Counted from the stretch's first letter, positions 24,704 through 34,111 are shown. The stretch: 64,000 nt of DNA from Flectobacillus longus (GCF_030056705.1 NZ_JASHIC010000019.1:1-64000), one strand, 5' to 3'. A program made the numbers and translations. Notes: generated from the sequence alone by a model not told the origin.

Positions 24704-26599
24704 ATGAGCACAGAACAGAAGGTTGAGGTAAACCTAGAGGAAATAAATACCAAAAAACGTCGCCTAGAGGTTATCAAAAAAGAACTGAAGTCCGAATTTA
24801 TCGGCATTGACTATATTATCGACGAATTAATTAGTTACATCCAAATCTGGTATTTGATGCCAGATGTATTGGCTCGTCCTATTGTTGTAAACCTTTGGGG
24901 AATGACTGGGGTGGGTAAAACGGATTTGATTCGCCGATTGGTTTCAAAGTTAGAATATCAAGATAGATTTGTAGAAGTTGAACTATCACATGGCGAAAAC
25001 TATTGGTACACATCGGTAGCCTCGATTTTTGAGAGCAACTGTATCAATGATGGAAAGCCTGCAATTGTACTATTTGATGAAATACAACGCTTTTACACTA
25101 TCGACCCCGAAGGAAAAGTGGTAACTAATACCCGCTCTCAGGATTTTTGGGAGTTGTTGTCAGATGGAAGACTTTCTAAAAAAGACAACAAAGAGTCGAT
25201 AGATGAATACATGCAGCGTTATATGCACTCGTCAACACAGCGTCAAAAACGTAAAAACAAACCAGCAGATGATGATATGTCTGATGAGGATGATGACTTG
25301 GTAGGGTTATGGGAAGCATATAATTTGAAAAAAACGTTTGTTCTCAATGAATCTGTACATGAAATTGCAGAGATGAAAGAGGATGATATGTTGAAAATTA
25401 TGCAACAAAAACGAGATAAAAAGATTGTTTTTGAACCAATTAATCATGCCAAAACTTTAATCATCATCAGTGGTAACCTCGACGAAGCATATTCGATGGC
25501 CGACGAAGCAGGCGAAACAGATGTAGATGCAGATATTTTTAGAGCTTTTACTGAAAAGATTACCATCATTGATATCAAGAAGGCTTTGTCTCGAAAGTTT
25601 AAACCTGAGCAAGTCGCACGCTTTGGAAATATTCATTTGATTTATCGCTCGCTCAAAAAACAAGATTTTAATGCACTCATAGATTTAGAAATTCATAAGA
25701 TTGCGGAAAGAAATATTGAACATTTCGGATTGAAAACAACGATAACCGATGCCGTAAAACAGTTGATTTATCAAAATGGTGTATTTCCAGTACAAGGAGT
25801 TCGACCTGTTTTTTCGAGTATTGTCGATGTTGTCGAAGCCAATTTATCTAGTGTTATTTTTGAGGCATTAGTTGAAAGTGCAGAAGAAATTACTTTGGAT
25901 TATAATTTTTCTGAAAAGGAACTGATAGCCACTTGGGGCGAAACCTCCGAAAAGCGTATTCCCTACATAGGAAAAGTAGATTTGATTCGCCAAAATAATT
26001 TGCCAGATATGATTGCTAATATTTCAGTACATGAATCTGGTCATGCAGTGGCATATTCAATACTTTTGGGTGTTGCACCATTACAATTGAAATCAAGAGT
26101 AGCATCGTCGTATGCGGGCGGATTTTCATTTCCTCACCAAATACACATGTCAGAGCAAAATGTGTTAAAGAAAATCAAAATTTATTTAGCGGGCGGTTTG
26201 GCAGAAGCTATGATTTTTGGAGAAGAAAATGTTACAATTGCCCAAAGCTTTGACCGAGAAGATGCCGCAGGATTAGTAATGGAATACATTCGAAAGTTTG
26301 GTTTTGACCGCAACTTTGCGTCCTATTACATGAGTTCTGCTGAGTATAGTATGGATATGACAGTGACTGATTGGCCGATTGAGAAAATGATGAAAAATTT
26401 GGAACAAGAAACTCAAGAGCTTTTGGTCCAAAATAAGGACTATTTGGTTACCTTGTCAAAGGTTTTATTTCAAAAAGGTAGTTTACAACCTCAAGAAGTA
26501 GTCGAAATAGCACAAAAATTCGGTCATACTCTCAAAGTATATAATGAGAATCACTTGATTATTGCACCTTATCAGCATACATTGGAGCAACAATCATAG
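24704..26599 (+). CDS. Soluble AAA+ ATPase fused to an M41 (FtsH-type) metallopeptidase domain
   Basis: This 631-residue protein combines a Clp-type AAA+ module with an FtsH-type peptidase. Walker A GMTGVGKT is at 66-73, Walker B IVLFDEI at 121-127, sensor 1 IIISGN at 253-258, the presumed arginine finger in FKPEQVARF near R306, and sensor 2 GVRP at 365-368. The FtsH zinc motif HESGH is at 443-447, and the following GGLAEAMIFGEENVT (497-511) and SFDREDAAGLVMEYIRKFGF fit the M41 fold with a candidate third ligand Asp. There are no transmembrane helices, unlike FtsH. An acidic, low-complexity insert (about 180-200: QRQKRKNKPADDDMSDEDDD) splits the AAA+ part. ATP-dependent proteolysis in the cytosol is the likely role; substrates are unknown. 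Confidence 0.8.
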   Translation: MSTEQKVEVNLEEINTKKRRLEVIKKELKSEFIGIDYIIDELISYIQIWYLMPDVLARPIVVNLWGMTGVGKTDLIRRLVSKLEYQDRFVEVELSHGENYWYTSVASIFESNCINDGKPAIVLFDEIQRFYTIDPEGKVVTNTRSQDFWELLSDGRLSKKDNKESIDEYMQRYMHSSTQRQKRKNKPADDDMSDEDDDLVGLWEAYNLKKTFVLNESVHEIAEMKEDDMLKIMQQKRDKKIVFEPINHAKTLIIISGNLDEAYSMADEAGETDVDADIFRAFTEKITIIDIKKALSRKFKPEQVARFGNIHLIYRSLKKQDFNALIDLEIHKIAERNIEHFGLKTTITDAVKQLIYQNGVFPVQGVRPVFSSIVDVVEANLSSVIFEALVESAEEITLDYNFSEKELIATWGETSEKRIPYIGKVDLIRQNNLPDMIANISVHESGHAVAYSILLGVAPLQLKSRVASSYAGGFSFPHQIHMSEQNVLKKIKIYLAGGLAEAMIFGEENVTIAQSFDREDAAGLVMEYIRKFGFDRNFASYYMSSAEYSMDMTVTDWPIEKMMKNLEQETQELLVQNKDYLVTLSKVLFQKGSLQPQEVVEIAQKFGHTLKVYNENHLIIAPYQHTLEQQS

Positions 26600-26671
26600 T
26601 AATACCTAGTATATCAATATCTTAAATATTGACATGCTAACTTCATAGAGATAAGTATCGTAAGAAAGCAG

Positions 26672-26679
26672 TATCTTTG
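26672..26679 (+). promoter_or_regulatory. -7 box upstream of hflX
   Basis: TATCTTTG fits TAnnTTTG, about 208 bases before the hflX ATG. Confidence 0.4.
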
Positions 26680-26886
26680 TAATTCGGCTTTATGTCATCC
26701 AACAAGGAATTTGACACGACATAAATCTCTAGTAAATATAAAATAATTTTGTCTGGCATAATCGGGTTTCATAAACCTTATGCCTTTTATTTGCACACAC
26801 ACTTAGAGTGGATATAGTTTTGAACCATAATGTTTCAGCGATATAAATCTTATCCTCTTGATAAGTAAATTCGATTAATTAGCTTT

Positions 26887-28176
26887 ATGCATAGTACTTA
26901 TAAAGAAAAAGAAACGGCAGTTTTAGTAGCCGTTCAAACACAAAAACAAAATGCTGTTCAAACCAAAGAGTATCTCGATGAGTTAGCATTTTTGGCAGAT
27001 ACTTCGGGTATCGAAACACTATATACTTTTACTCAAAAGCTCGAAAGACCCGATAATCGCACGTATGTAGGAAAGGGTAGAATGCAGGATATTTTGATGT
27101 ACGTAATCGACAATGATGTGGATATGATTATCTTCGATGATGAGCTTTCTCCTATTCAGATTCGTAACATCGAAGCAGAATTTGCGCATTTCCAAAAAGA
27201 GGTAAAGGTATTAGACCGAAGTTTACTAATCCTCAATATTTTTGCCATGCGTGCTCAAACAGTACAAGCGCGTACACAAGTTGAGTTGGCTCAGCAGCAA
27301 TATATTCTTCCTCGATTGACACGTATGTGGACTCACTTATCCAAACAACGTGGTGGTGTGGGTATGCGTGGTCCAGGTGAAAAAGAATTGGAAACTGACC
27401 GTCGTACAGCCAACGACCGTATCTCATTTTTGAAGGAAAAACTGCGCCAAATTGATAAACAAGCCTTAACCCAGCGTAAAAATCGTGACAGAATGGTGCG
27501 TGTATCTTTGGTAGGCTATACCAACGTTGGAAAATCTACTTTGATGCGCCGTTTGGCAAAAGCAGATGTTTTTGCTGAAAATAAATTGTTTGCCACTGTG
27601 GATTCTACTGTTCGAAAAGTAACAATCGACTCCATCCCATTTTTGTTGTCTGATACCGTAGGATTTATCCGAAAATTGCCAACTATGTTGATTGAATCAT
27701 TCAAATCGACACTAGATGAGGTTCGTGAAGCAGATATTTTGTTGCACGTAGTGGACATTTCGCATCCTAATTACGAAGAACAAATAGGTATCGTAAATGA
27801 CACCTTGACCGAAATTGGCGCAGCAGATAAACCAACTATTTTGGTATTCAATAAAATAGATAAGTTTGAAGTAGAGCCAGTTACTATCGAAAAAGAACAA
27901 GAAGATTGGGAAGTAGTTCATGGCGAAAACCTTTGGGAGGAAGAGCCTAAAGACCAAGCTTCAAGAATTCAGAAGGTTACAGAATTTTTGAAAAAATCGT
28001 ACTTACATACTCCTCAGCCTTTGGCTGTGTTTATTTCGGCAGAACAAAAGGAAAATTTAGATGAATTGAGAGACACTGTGCTTAATTTGGTAAAAAATAA
28101 GCATATTCAGATTTTTCCAAATTGGCTCACATCTGATGAATCATTCACAGATAATAGCGAAAACTTGGAGGAATAA
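26887..28176 (+). CDS. hflX: GTPase HflX
   Basis: This 429-residue ribosome-associated GTPase helps to split stalled ribosomes. The N-terminal HflX domain contains YVGKGRMQDI and DDELSPIQIRNIE. The glycine-rich linker GGVGMRGPGEKELETDRR precedes a coiled coil (about 180-200). The G domain has G1 GYTNVGKST, G3 DTVGF and G4 NKID. The C-terminus has an acidic tail. Size and order are normal for the family. It stands alone with its own upstream box and is followed by the tRNA gene. Confidence 0.96.
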   Translation: MHSTYKEKETAVLVAVQTQKQNAVQTKEYLDELAFLADTSGIETLYTFTQKLERPDNRTYVGKGRMQDILMYVIDNDVDMIIFDDELSPIQIRNIEAEFAHFQKEVKVLDRSLLILNIFAMRAQTVQARTQVELAQQQYILPRLTRMWTHLSKQRGGVGMRGPGEKELETDRRTANDRISFLKEKLRQIDKQALTQRKNRDRMVRVSLVGYTNVGKSTLMRRLAKADVFAENKLFATVDSTVRKVTIDSIPFLLSDTVGFIRKLPTMLIESFKSTLDEVREADILLHVVDISHPNYEEQIGIVNDTLTEIGAADKPTILVFNKIDKFEVEPVTIEKEQEDWEVVHGENLWEEEPKDQASRIQKVTEFLKKSYLHTPQPLAVFISAEQKENLDELRDTVLNLVKNKHIQIFPNWLTSDESFTDNSENLEE

Positions 28177-28262
28177 AGTCTGTTGTTTCGATTATAGAAA
28201 CTTTTTATTACTTACTTTTTTAAGTAATTTTGTGATATGTGGTCTCTGTTTGTAGACCACCT

Positions 28263-28334
28263 GGCACTGTAGTTCAATGGATAGAATAGGCGTTTCCTAA
28301 ACGTTTGATGCGGGTTCGATTCCCGCCGGAGCCA
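28263..28334 (+). tRNA. tRNA-Arg (anticodon CCT)
   Basis: The cloverleaf can be drawn by eye. The acceptor arm GGCACTG pairs with CGGAGCC with one A-A mismatch; the D arm is GTTC/GAAT. The anticodon arm is GGCGT/ACGTT with loop TTCCTAA, giving anticodon CCT. The T arm is GCGGG/CCCGC with loop TTCGATT. The discriminator is A and CCA is not encoded. CCT reads AGG codons. No integrase or attachment duplication is seen at its 3' end. Confidence 0.95.
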
Positions 28335-28390
28335 CAATTACAAATTTGAAAAAAGCTTTGTGAAATGTCTTAATAAGCCATTTTCTGACA

Positions 28391-28424
28391 GACCAAACGA
28401 TGAAAATCGTTTGGTCATTTTTTT
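28391..28424 (+). terminator. Terminator after tRNA-Arg
   Basis: GACCAAACGAT and ATCGTTTGGTC form a perfect 11-bp stem closed by a GAAA tetraloop and followed by ATTTTTTT. Confidence 0.92.
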
Positions 28425-28477
28425 ACTTTTGAATAACACATTTTTATAAACTGGCATCAAAATGAAAGGATGACACC

Positions 28478-29029
28478 CTATTGATTTTGTTGAAATTCTT
28501 CCTCTTTCCTATTTTCTCTATTTTTCATACTTGCTTTGATTTGGATCACCAAATTACGATAGTTGAAAAAGTAAAAAAACATCCCCTTTTCTGCACGATT
28601 GAGCTTGTGCTTACCTGAGGTATAGACCGAAAGTGTATATTTTTCTATTCCTAAAATTCTTTCCAAGTCTTCAAATTTTAGTTTTTGTTGCGCCATTTTA
28701 TCCAAAATCCACTGAGCATCTACTATGTCAGTATTGGTTGGAATAAAAAGCTTAATGCCAATGCGTAATCTTCGACCATATAAAAATGGACTAAATACGT
28801 CTTCAGTTACTTTTACCAAAAGCTCCTTAATATTTGATTCATTTTCAACTTTTTGAAGCTGGCTAGTTTGAATAATTATCTCATGATCTGTGACTTTCAT
28901 GATTTTGAATAACACATGATACTTATTCATTTGTGTTATTGCTCTTAGCTCAAGAGCTGCTTTGAGGGTCGAGCTTAGATGCTCAAAGCGATGTAAATTG
29001 TCGAACTTAGGTGTCATAATATTATACAA
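28478..29029 (-). CDS. Hypothetical protein with a possible helix-turn-helix
   Basis: This 183-residue cytosolic protein. Residues about 128-160 (LKFEDLERILGIEKYTLSVY, then SGKHKLNRAEKGMFFYFF) look like an XRE-type helix-turn-helix in which a short helix, turn and recognition helix precede a closing helix. The N-terminal 110 residues have mixed strands and helices (VLFKIMKVTDHEIIIQTSQ; RLRIGIKLFIPT) that I do not recognise. It may be a small regulator. It is divergent from the lipoprotein gene at 29469. Confidence 0.6.
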   Translation of the reverse strand: MYNIMTPKFDNLHRFEHLSSTLKAALELRAITQMNKYHVLFKIMKVTDHEIIIQTSQLQKVENESNIKELLVKVTEDVFSPFLYGRRLRIGIKLFIPTNTDIVDAQWILDKMAQQKLKFEDLERILGIEKYTLSVYTSGKHKLNRAEKGMFFYFFNYRNLVIQIKASMKNRENRKEEEFQQNQ

Positions 29030-29468
29030 TAGTGGGAAATTATTAAATTAAAGAGAATGGTACAATATTAAAAAATGTAAAACTTAAATAAATTGAGTTG
29101 GAAGAATGAATTAAGAAAATAGTAGAATTTAAAGTTTGTTGATAGTATTTATAAATATTTTTTGAAAAAATCTTGAAAGTTGTAGCTTACAGAGGAGAAA
29201 AATGGCTTTTGTGTGTGTTTGTGTCAATCAAGGAAAATACTTATTCGATAAAGTTACAAAAAAATGATAAAAAAAATAATTATACTCAGTTTTTTGACAA
29301 ATCAAGAGCTTATTAGTAAACCTATACCCTAAAGGTTTTGTAGAAAAAGAAAAAATAATATTCTGAAAGTCAATTTATTAAATATTTTTTTTGAGAAAAA
29401 TATAACCTCTTTCCAACCTTCCGTTGATTTTGCGGACTCTTTAAAGCAAAACAAATCAACACAACATT
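29030..29468. other. AT-rich intergenic region between divergent genes
   Basis: No gene or repeat family copy is recognised. TGATTTTG near 29425-29432, about 35 bases before the lipoprotein ATG, is one base off the -7 consensus and may be its promoter. Confidence 0.4.
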
Positions 29469-30167
29469 ATGAAAAAATTCTTTTTTAGTATCGTAGCTGC
29501 GGCTACTTTGATGTCTTGCTCAGACAATGAAAACATCCCTACTCGATTTATTTTATCAGATAAATTTACTACAAGTAGTCAAGGTTGGATTGGTGATTTT
29601 GCAGACTACCCAACGACAGATTCTGTATTTTATGAATTAAGTTATAGCCATGCCAAACTACCTGCACCTTTAGATACGGCGAAAAAAGCACTACGAATTT
29701 CGGGAAATAATCACAGCGATGATTTATTTATGTTCTTGAAGAAGAAAATCACAGGTCTGAAACCGAACCAAACCTATAGTGCAAAATTTGAAGTTGAGTT
29801 TGCAAGTACTGTACCCAATGGCATGATGGGAGTAGGTGGTTCGCCCGGCGAAAGTGTATATTTTGGAGCAGGATTTAGCGCAATCGAACCGAAAAAAGAG
29901 GTTGATAATGGCTATTACAGAATTAAAAATGTAGGGAAAATTTCTCAGGCAACCGATGGTAAAGACATGAAAGTTATGGGAAATGTGGCTAATGGTACAG
30001 ATAAAAATCAATACACTTTGGTGAAGAGAACAGGTACTTTTACAGGTAAAACTGATACAAATGGACAATTGTGGCTCATTATTGGTACCGACTCTGGTTT
30101 TGAAGCGACTACAACTTTGTACTACACAGGAGTAAATGTAGAATTCATTGAAATGACAAATCAATAG
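29469..30167 (+). CDS. Hypothetical lipoprotein
   Basis: This 232-residue precursor has a leader MKKFFFSIVAAATLMSC with a lipidated Cys at 17. The mature protein is strand-rich (SYSHAKLPAPLDTAKKALRI; KITGLKPNQTYSAKFEVEFA; TGKTDTNGQLWLIIGTDSGF), which resembles a galactose-binding-like jelly roll. I do not recognise a named family. It converges with the ebo cluster, with a hairpin between them. Confidence 0.65.
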   Translation: MKKFFFSIVAAATLMSCSDNENIPTRFILSDKFTTSSQGWIGDFADYPTTDSVFYELSYSHAKLPAPLDTAKKALRISGNNHSDDLFMFLKKKITGLKPNQTYSAKFEVEFASTVPNGMMGVGGSPGESVYFGAGFSAIEPKKEVDNGYYRIKNVGKISQATDGKDMKVMGNVANGTDKNQYTLVKRTGTFTGKTDTNGQLWLIIGTDSGFEATTTLYYTGVNVEFIEMTNQ

Positions 30168-30183
30168 TATTTGTTGAGTTATT

Positions 30184-30218
30184 GCTGAGCGATTGTCGTA
30201 TTTTCTACAATCGCTCAG
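30184..30218. terminator. Hairpin between the convergent lipoprotein gene and eboF
   Basis: CTGAGCGATTGT and ACAATCGCTCAG form a perfect 12-bp stem with an 11-base loop that contains T residues. It stands between two convergent stop codons; the T-run is weak, so it may act on both strands or only pause the polymerase. Confidence 0.65.
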
Positions 30219-30227
30219 TAAATTCTA

Positions 30228-31595
30228 CTAGTTGACCAAATGCTCCCAAATCACTTGATAAACCTCTGTAGCATCGATTTCCTTTTTGTCGAGTGCTTTG
30301 TCTGTCACAAGGATTGGATAATATTCTTTGCCGATGTTAATACCACCGTGCGAGCCTTTTACCAATGTGGCATCCAATGGGATAACATCCATCAAGTATC
30401 TGAATCCTAAAAGTTTACGCGCAAGTTTGTAAGCGGCACGTAACTTAATCAAAGGGTTTTTAGGGTTCATGAACATCTCTACTGGGTCATAGCCAGGTTT
30501 ACGGTGAATATCCACCAAACGGGCATAGTCTGGCGCCACTGCATCGTCAAACCAATAGTAATAGGTAAACCAGCTATCTGCATTAGCCATTAAGACAAAA
30601 TCGCCCGAACGTTCATGGTCAAGATGATAATCTTTTTTGGTGTTTTCGTCCAATACTAAAGCTACACCAGCAATATTATTTAAGATTGTTCTTACCTTTT
30701 CTAGCTGAGTTTTGTCGTTAACATATACGTGTGCTATTTGGTGGTCGGCGGTTGCAAATGCTTGTGAAGCGCCTGCATCCAATAGCTCTAATCCTTTTTC
30801 TACACGAACATTGATTAGGTTGTTTTCTCGTAAAATACGATTGACATGAATAGGATTGTTGACGGTATTGATACCATATTCAGAAAGCAAAATAATGTTA
30901 CAATCCTTTTGGCGATAATGCGTCACTAAATCTTCAACCAATTTGTCTACTTCACCTAGTTCTTTATGAATTTTCGAAAAATCAACGCCATATTTCTGTA
31001 AACAATAATCCAAATGAGGAAGGTAGATTAAAGTCAAAGTAGGGTCATGTTTTTTGTCTACCCAAACAGAAGCGTCTGCTATCCACTTCGAAGATTTTAG
31101 ATTGGCATTGGGTCCCCAAAAGTTAAAAAGTGGAAAAGTCCCAAGTTCAGCTTGTAGTTCATCTCTCAAACTCGAAGGGTGAGAATAACAGTCGGGTGCC
31201 TTTACACCATCAGCATGATATTGAGGTCTTGGCGTGACAGAATAATCGGCTGTTGAATACATGTTATACCACCAAAACATCTTTGAGCAAGTAAAGTTGG
31301 GATCTAATTTTTTGGCAGCATCCCAGATTTTTTCTGATAGTACCAGCTTATTAGATTGTTTCCAAAACTTTACTTCTGAGTCAGTTCTATCATACCAGCC
31401 GTTTCCTACAATGCCATGGTTATCAGGGAATTTGCCTGTTATATACGTGCTTTGAGCCGTGGTAGTTACGGCAGGAAGTACAGGTTTGATATGAGTAAAA
31501 TGATGTTCTTCAAAATACTTTTTTAAAAATGGTGTATGTTCACCAATTACGCTGGTACTTAGTCCAACTATATCAATAACAACAGTTTTTTTCAT
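30228..31595 (-). CDS. eboF: EboF-type alkaline-phosphatase-superfamily protein
   Basis: This 455-residue cytosolic protein belongs to the nucleotide pyrophosphatase/phosphodiesterase branch. It begins MKKTVVIDIVGLS (first metal Asp), followed by VTTTAQSTYITGKFPDNHGIVGNGWYD, which holds the nucleophile Thr. YLPHLDYCLQKYGVD follows, as does GSHGGINIG near the end. The usual S-D-H-G-M metal motif reads SEYGI here, so two ligands differ. As the last gene of the ebo cluster it ends the operon; the natural phosphoester is unknown. Confidence 0.85.
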   Translation of the reverse strand: MKKTVVIDIVGLSTSVIGEHTPFLKKYFEEHHFTHIKPVLPAVTTTAQSTYITGKFPDNHGIVGNGWYDRTDSEVKFWKQSNKLVLSEKIWDAAKKLDPNFTCSKMFWWYNMYSTADYSVTPRPQYHADGVKAPDCYSHPSSLRDELQAELGTFPLFNFWGPNANLKSSKWIADASVWVDKKHDPTLTLIYLPHLDYCLQKYGVDFSKIHKELGEVDKLVEDLVTHYRQKDCNIILLSEYGINTVNNPIHVNRILRENNLINVRVEKGLELLDAGASQAFATADHQIAHVYVNDKTQLEKVRTILNNIAGVALVLDENTKKDYHLDHERSGDFVLMANADSWFTYYYWFDDAVAPDYARLVDIHRKPGYDPVEMFMNPKNPLIKLRAAYKLARKLLGFRYLMDVIPLDATLVKGSHGGINIGKEYYPILVTDKALDKKEIDATEVYQVIWEHLVN

Positions 31596-31628
31596 GTTTC
31601 TACAAAATTGGGAGCAATAAATTTAGGG

Positions 31629-32825
31629 CTAGACTAAGGTTTTTACCCATGCTATTTCTCGAACGATAGAATCATTTAAAGGCGCTTGCACTTCTGCGGG
31701 CAATACTCCCCAAGTGTATGTTTCGATTTCGAGATGATTAGTGGCTGGTTTTTGTTTGTGCAAAGCCAATGTTTCAACAATATCGTTTCTGGTAGATGAC
31801 AAAAGTCCATAATGTTCGATAAACAAAGGGACGTGGAAATGTATTCGCCATTCTTGATAAGATACGGTTTGAGCAGCGGTTAAGGCATCGCCAAGGTCAG
31901 TGAACTTTTCAAAACTTCCATCTTCCTTTAAAGCAACAACTTGGTGCAAATAGGTTGGTTCGTTGTATTGTGCCAAAGCTGCGAGTTTTTCCGCTTTTTG
32001 TTCATCAAATACTACTCGAATCGCTGAGCTAACCTGAAATTTGCCAATTTTAATACCTAATTGCTCTAATTTTGCCAAAGCTTCTTCAGGCTTTTCGTAG
32101 TTTACCGCAAAATGACAAATATCATAACATAGCTGAATATGCGTATGAATGAGTTCTTCTATTTGCTTGTCTGTTAGGTTTTTATCTTTAAAATATTCTT
32201 TTGCTGTTGGCAACAAAATATGTTGATACCAGTCGATAAACTCAGTCGAGTTTTCGAGAATACCATCTGGTTCAGGTTCTATATCCAAGTGCAATACTTT
32301 GCCTGTTGCTTGCTGAATTTCAGCTAATTTCTCCACAACTTGTAAGATATGAGTCGTAGAAATAGCAATGGCTTCAGTTAGTTTTTCTGGCGTTTCCCAC
32401 CAATAACGATAGGAGAGAGGAGAGGTCGAAATCCCACCTTCTTGCATATCGTTTGGTAAAATATCTGCCAAAATTTCAAACATTCGGATGGTATAATCAC
32501 GACGGTTGATGGTAGTCCAATCGGGTGCATGAACTTGGTCTTTTACTACAGCATCATGAAAATCTCCATAAGGAAATCCATTCATCGTGAATACATAACA
32601 ATTTTGCTCGGAAAGCCAATGCTTGAAAGCTTCAAGGTTATCTTTTTGACTTAAATCAATACTAGCCTGATTTGCCAAACGTAAGCCAATTCCCATCGGA
32701 TTGTTGGGACTAACTTGTTGTTTTATGACTGGAATACTATTTTGAAGTACCGAAAAATGATGTTGCCAATCTTCGCCTGTATGGATATTGCTACAATAAG
32801 TCAAATGACCATTGAGAGTTTTCAT
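31629..32825 (-). CDS. eboE: EboE: TIM-barrel (xylose-isomerase-like) metabolite traffic protein
   Basis: This 398-residue protein matches the EboE family by its opening LNGHLTYCSNIHTGEDW, then FTMNGFPYGDFHD, ISTSPLSYRYWW, VLHLDIEPEPDGI and LCYDICHFAVNYEKPEE, with FQVSSAIRV. The Glu, Asp and His residues fall at the strand ends expected of a sugar-isomerase-like metal site. Database names call it a metabolite traffic protein because the cluster is needed for export of a pigment precursor in cyanobacteria. A 33-base spacer separates it from eboF, so the two are in one operon. Confidence 0.88.
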   Translation of the reverse strand: MKTLNGHLTYCSNIHTGEDWQHHFSVLQNSIPVIKQQVSPNNPMGIGLRLANQASIDLSQKDNLEAFKHWLSEQNCYVFTMNGFPYGDFHDAVVKDQVHAPDWTTINRRDYTIRMFEILADILPNDMQEGGISTSPLSYRYWWETPEKLTEAIAISTTHILQVVEKLAEIQQATGKVLHLDIEPEPDGILENSTEFIDWYQHILLPTAKEYFKDKNLTDKQIEELIHTHIQLCYDICHFAVNYEKPEEALAKLEQLGIKIGKFQVSSAIRVVFDEQKAEKLAALAQYNEPTYLHQVVALKEDGSFEKFTDLGDALTAAQTVSYQEWRIHFHVPLFIEHYGLLSSTRNDIVETLALHKQKPATNHLEIETYTWGVLPAEVQAPLNDSIVREIAWVKTLV

Positions 32826-32854
32826 GCTAGTTTATTGTTAATTTCGTAAAAGCC

Positions 32855-34009
32855 TTAAAATACACAAACCTTCGATGCCAAATAATCTACGGCTTGTTTC
32901 ACTAACTCAAAATCTATTTCGTGAACTTCTTCACCTTTGCCTAAATCCTTTAATAAGGTAATGGTTAGTTGACCTCCGAGGTGTTCTCTAAATTCATTTA
33001 AGCCTTTCCAAAGATTGATTTTATCGTTTTCAGCCAAGGCTGGGTGATATAATTCAAAACCTAAATTTTGTAAAAGCGTAATGATTCTATGTAAATCATT
33101 TTCGGTTAAATCACCTTTAAGATGCGAATAAACAGAATCTAAGGCAATACCAATCGCAACAGCTTCACCGTGACGAATACTAAAATTGGTAAGATATTCT
33201 AATTTATGTGCAGCCCAATGCCCAAAATCCAAAGGTCTTGCCGAACCACTTTCAAATGGATCGCCACTAGAGATATGCTGGACGTGCAATTCGGCACAGC
33301 GGAAAATATGCTGGTACATGGCGTCTTCATCACGATTTGCCAAAGCAAAAGCATGATCTTCAAGCCAAGTGAAAAACTTCAAGTCCTTGATTAAGGCTAC
33401 TTTAACTGCTTCTGCAATACCAGAACGCCAATCACGGTCGTTGAGGGTTGTTAAGAAGTTACTATCGTTGAACACTGCTACGGGAGGAGCAAATGTGCCT
33501 AGGAAATTCTTTTTTCCGATATAATTAATCCCGTTTTTTACGCCAACTCCCGAATCATTTTGAGATAAAACCGTAGTTGGAATACGGATATGCTTGACCC
33601 CACGGTGTGCCACTGCCGAAGCGTAGCCTGTCATGTCCAAAAATGCACCACCACCTATGGCAGCTACAAACGAATGGCGGTCTATGCCATAAGTATCAAT
33701 TGCTTCGAGTGCTTGATCGAAATAACGTGGTTGATTTTTGACAATTTCTCCTCCTGGCAATACCAAAATATCCGAAGCTAGTTCAATGGCATCTTGTGTT
33801 GCAAAATAATTACGAATGGCGTCTTGCAAGTAAGGATGTGCTTCGGCAACACCTTCGTCGATAAGAAAAAGTATTTTCTTTTTGAAGGTTGGACTACCGT
33901 AATTACGGAGAAAATCTATTAATAATGAGTTTTCAGGCGCAAATAAGTTTTTAGTAAATTGGATATTATAAGAAAATTGTACCTGAAAAGATTGCTGAAT
34001 AACTGACAT
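32855..34009 (-). CDS. eboD: EboD: 3-dehydroquinate-synthase-like sugar phosphate cyclase
   Basis: This 384-residue protein has the dehydroquinate synthase fold: an N-terminal NAD domain with GGEIVKN and AIGGGAFLDMTGYASAVAHRG, then IPTTVLSQNDSGVGVKNGIN and GKKNFLGTFAPP. GIAEAVKVALIKD and a C-terminal HGEAVAIGI with metal His follow. Two active-site segments differ from AroB: DSGVGVK in place of DSSVGGK, and GHWAAHKLE in place of GHTxGHAxE. It is therefore probably a cyclase on another sugar phosphate rather than the shikimate enzyme. A 29-base spacer links it to eboE. Confidence 0.88.
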   Translation of the reverse strand: MSVIQQSFQVQFSYNIQFTKNLFAPENSLLIDFLRNYGSPTFKKKILFLIDEGVAEAHPYLQDAIRNYFATQDAIELASDILVLPGGEIVKNQPRYFDQALEAIDTYGIDRHSFVAAIGGGAFLDMTGYASAVAHRGVKHIRIPTTVLSQNDSGVGVKNGINYIGKKNFLGTFAPPVAVFNDSNFLTTLNDRDWRSGIAEAVKVALIKDLKFFTWLEDHAFALANRDEDAMYQHIFRCAELHVQHISSGDPFESGSARPLDFGHWAAHKLEYLTNFSIRHGEAVAIGIALDSVYSHLKGDLTENDLHRIITLLQNLGFELYHPALAENDKINLWKGLNEFREHLGGQLTITLLKDLGKGEEVHEIDFELVKQAVDYLASKVCVF

Positions 34010-34111
34010 TGAATTAAGATTTTAAGTCATTTAGTGCCTAAGAATACTTTTGGGCGCTAAGTCATACAATTAACATGTGGTGATTATTTAGTAATGAATC
34101 GTGAATGTAAA

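Noticed and set aside
28263-28334. tRNA-Arg as an integration site
   Set aside because: No integrase, no direct repeat of the tRNA 3' end and no foreign gene block lies downstream; ordinary genes and a tRNA terminator follow.
29724-30164. 146-codon minus-strand frame
   Set aside because: It is antisense to the lipoprotein at 29469, which has a clear leader and lipobox.
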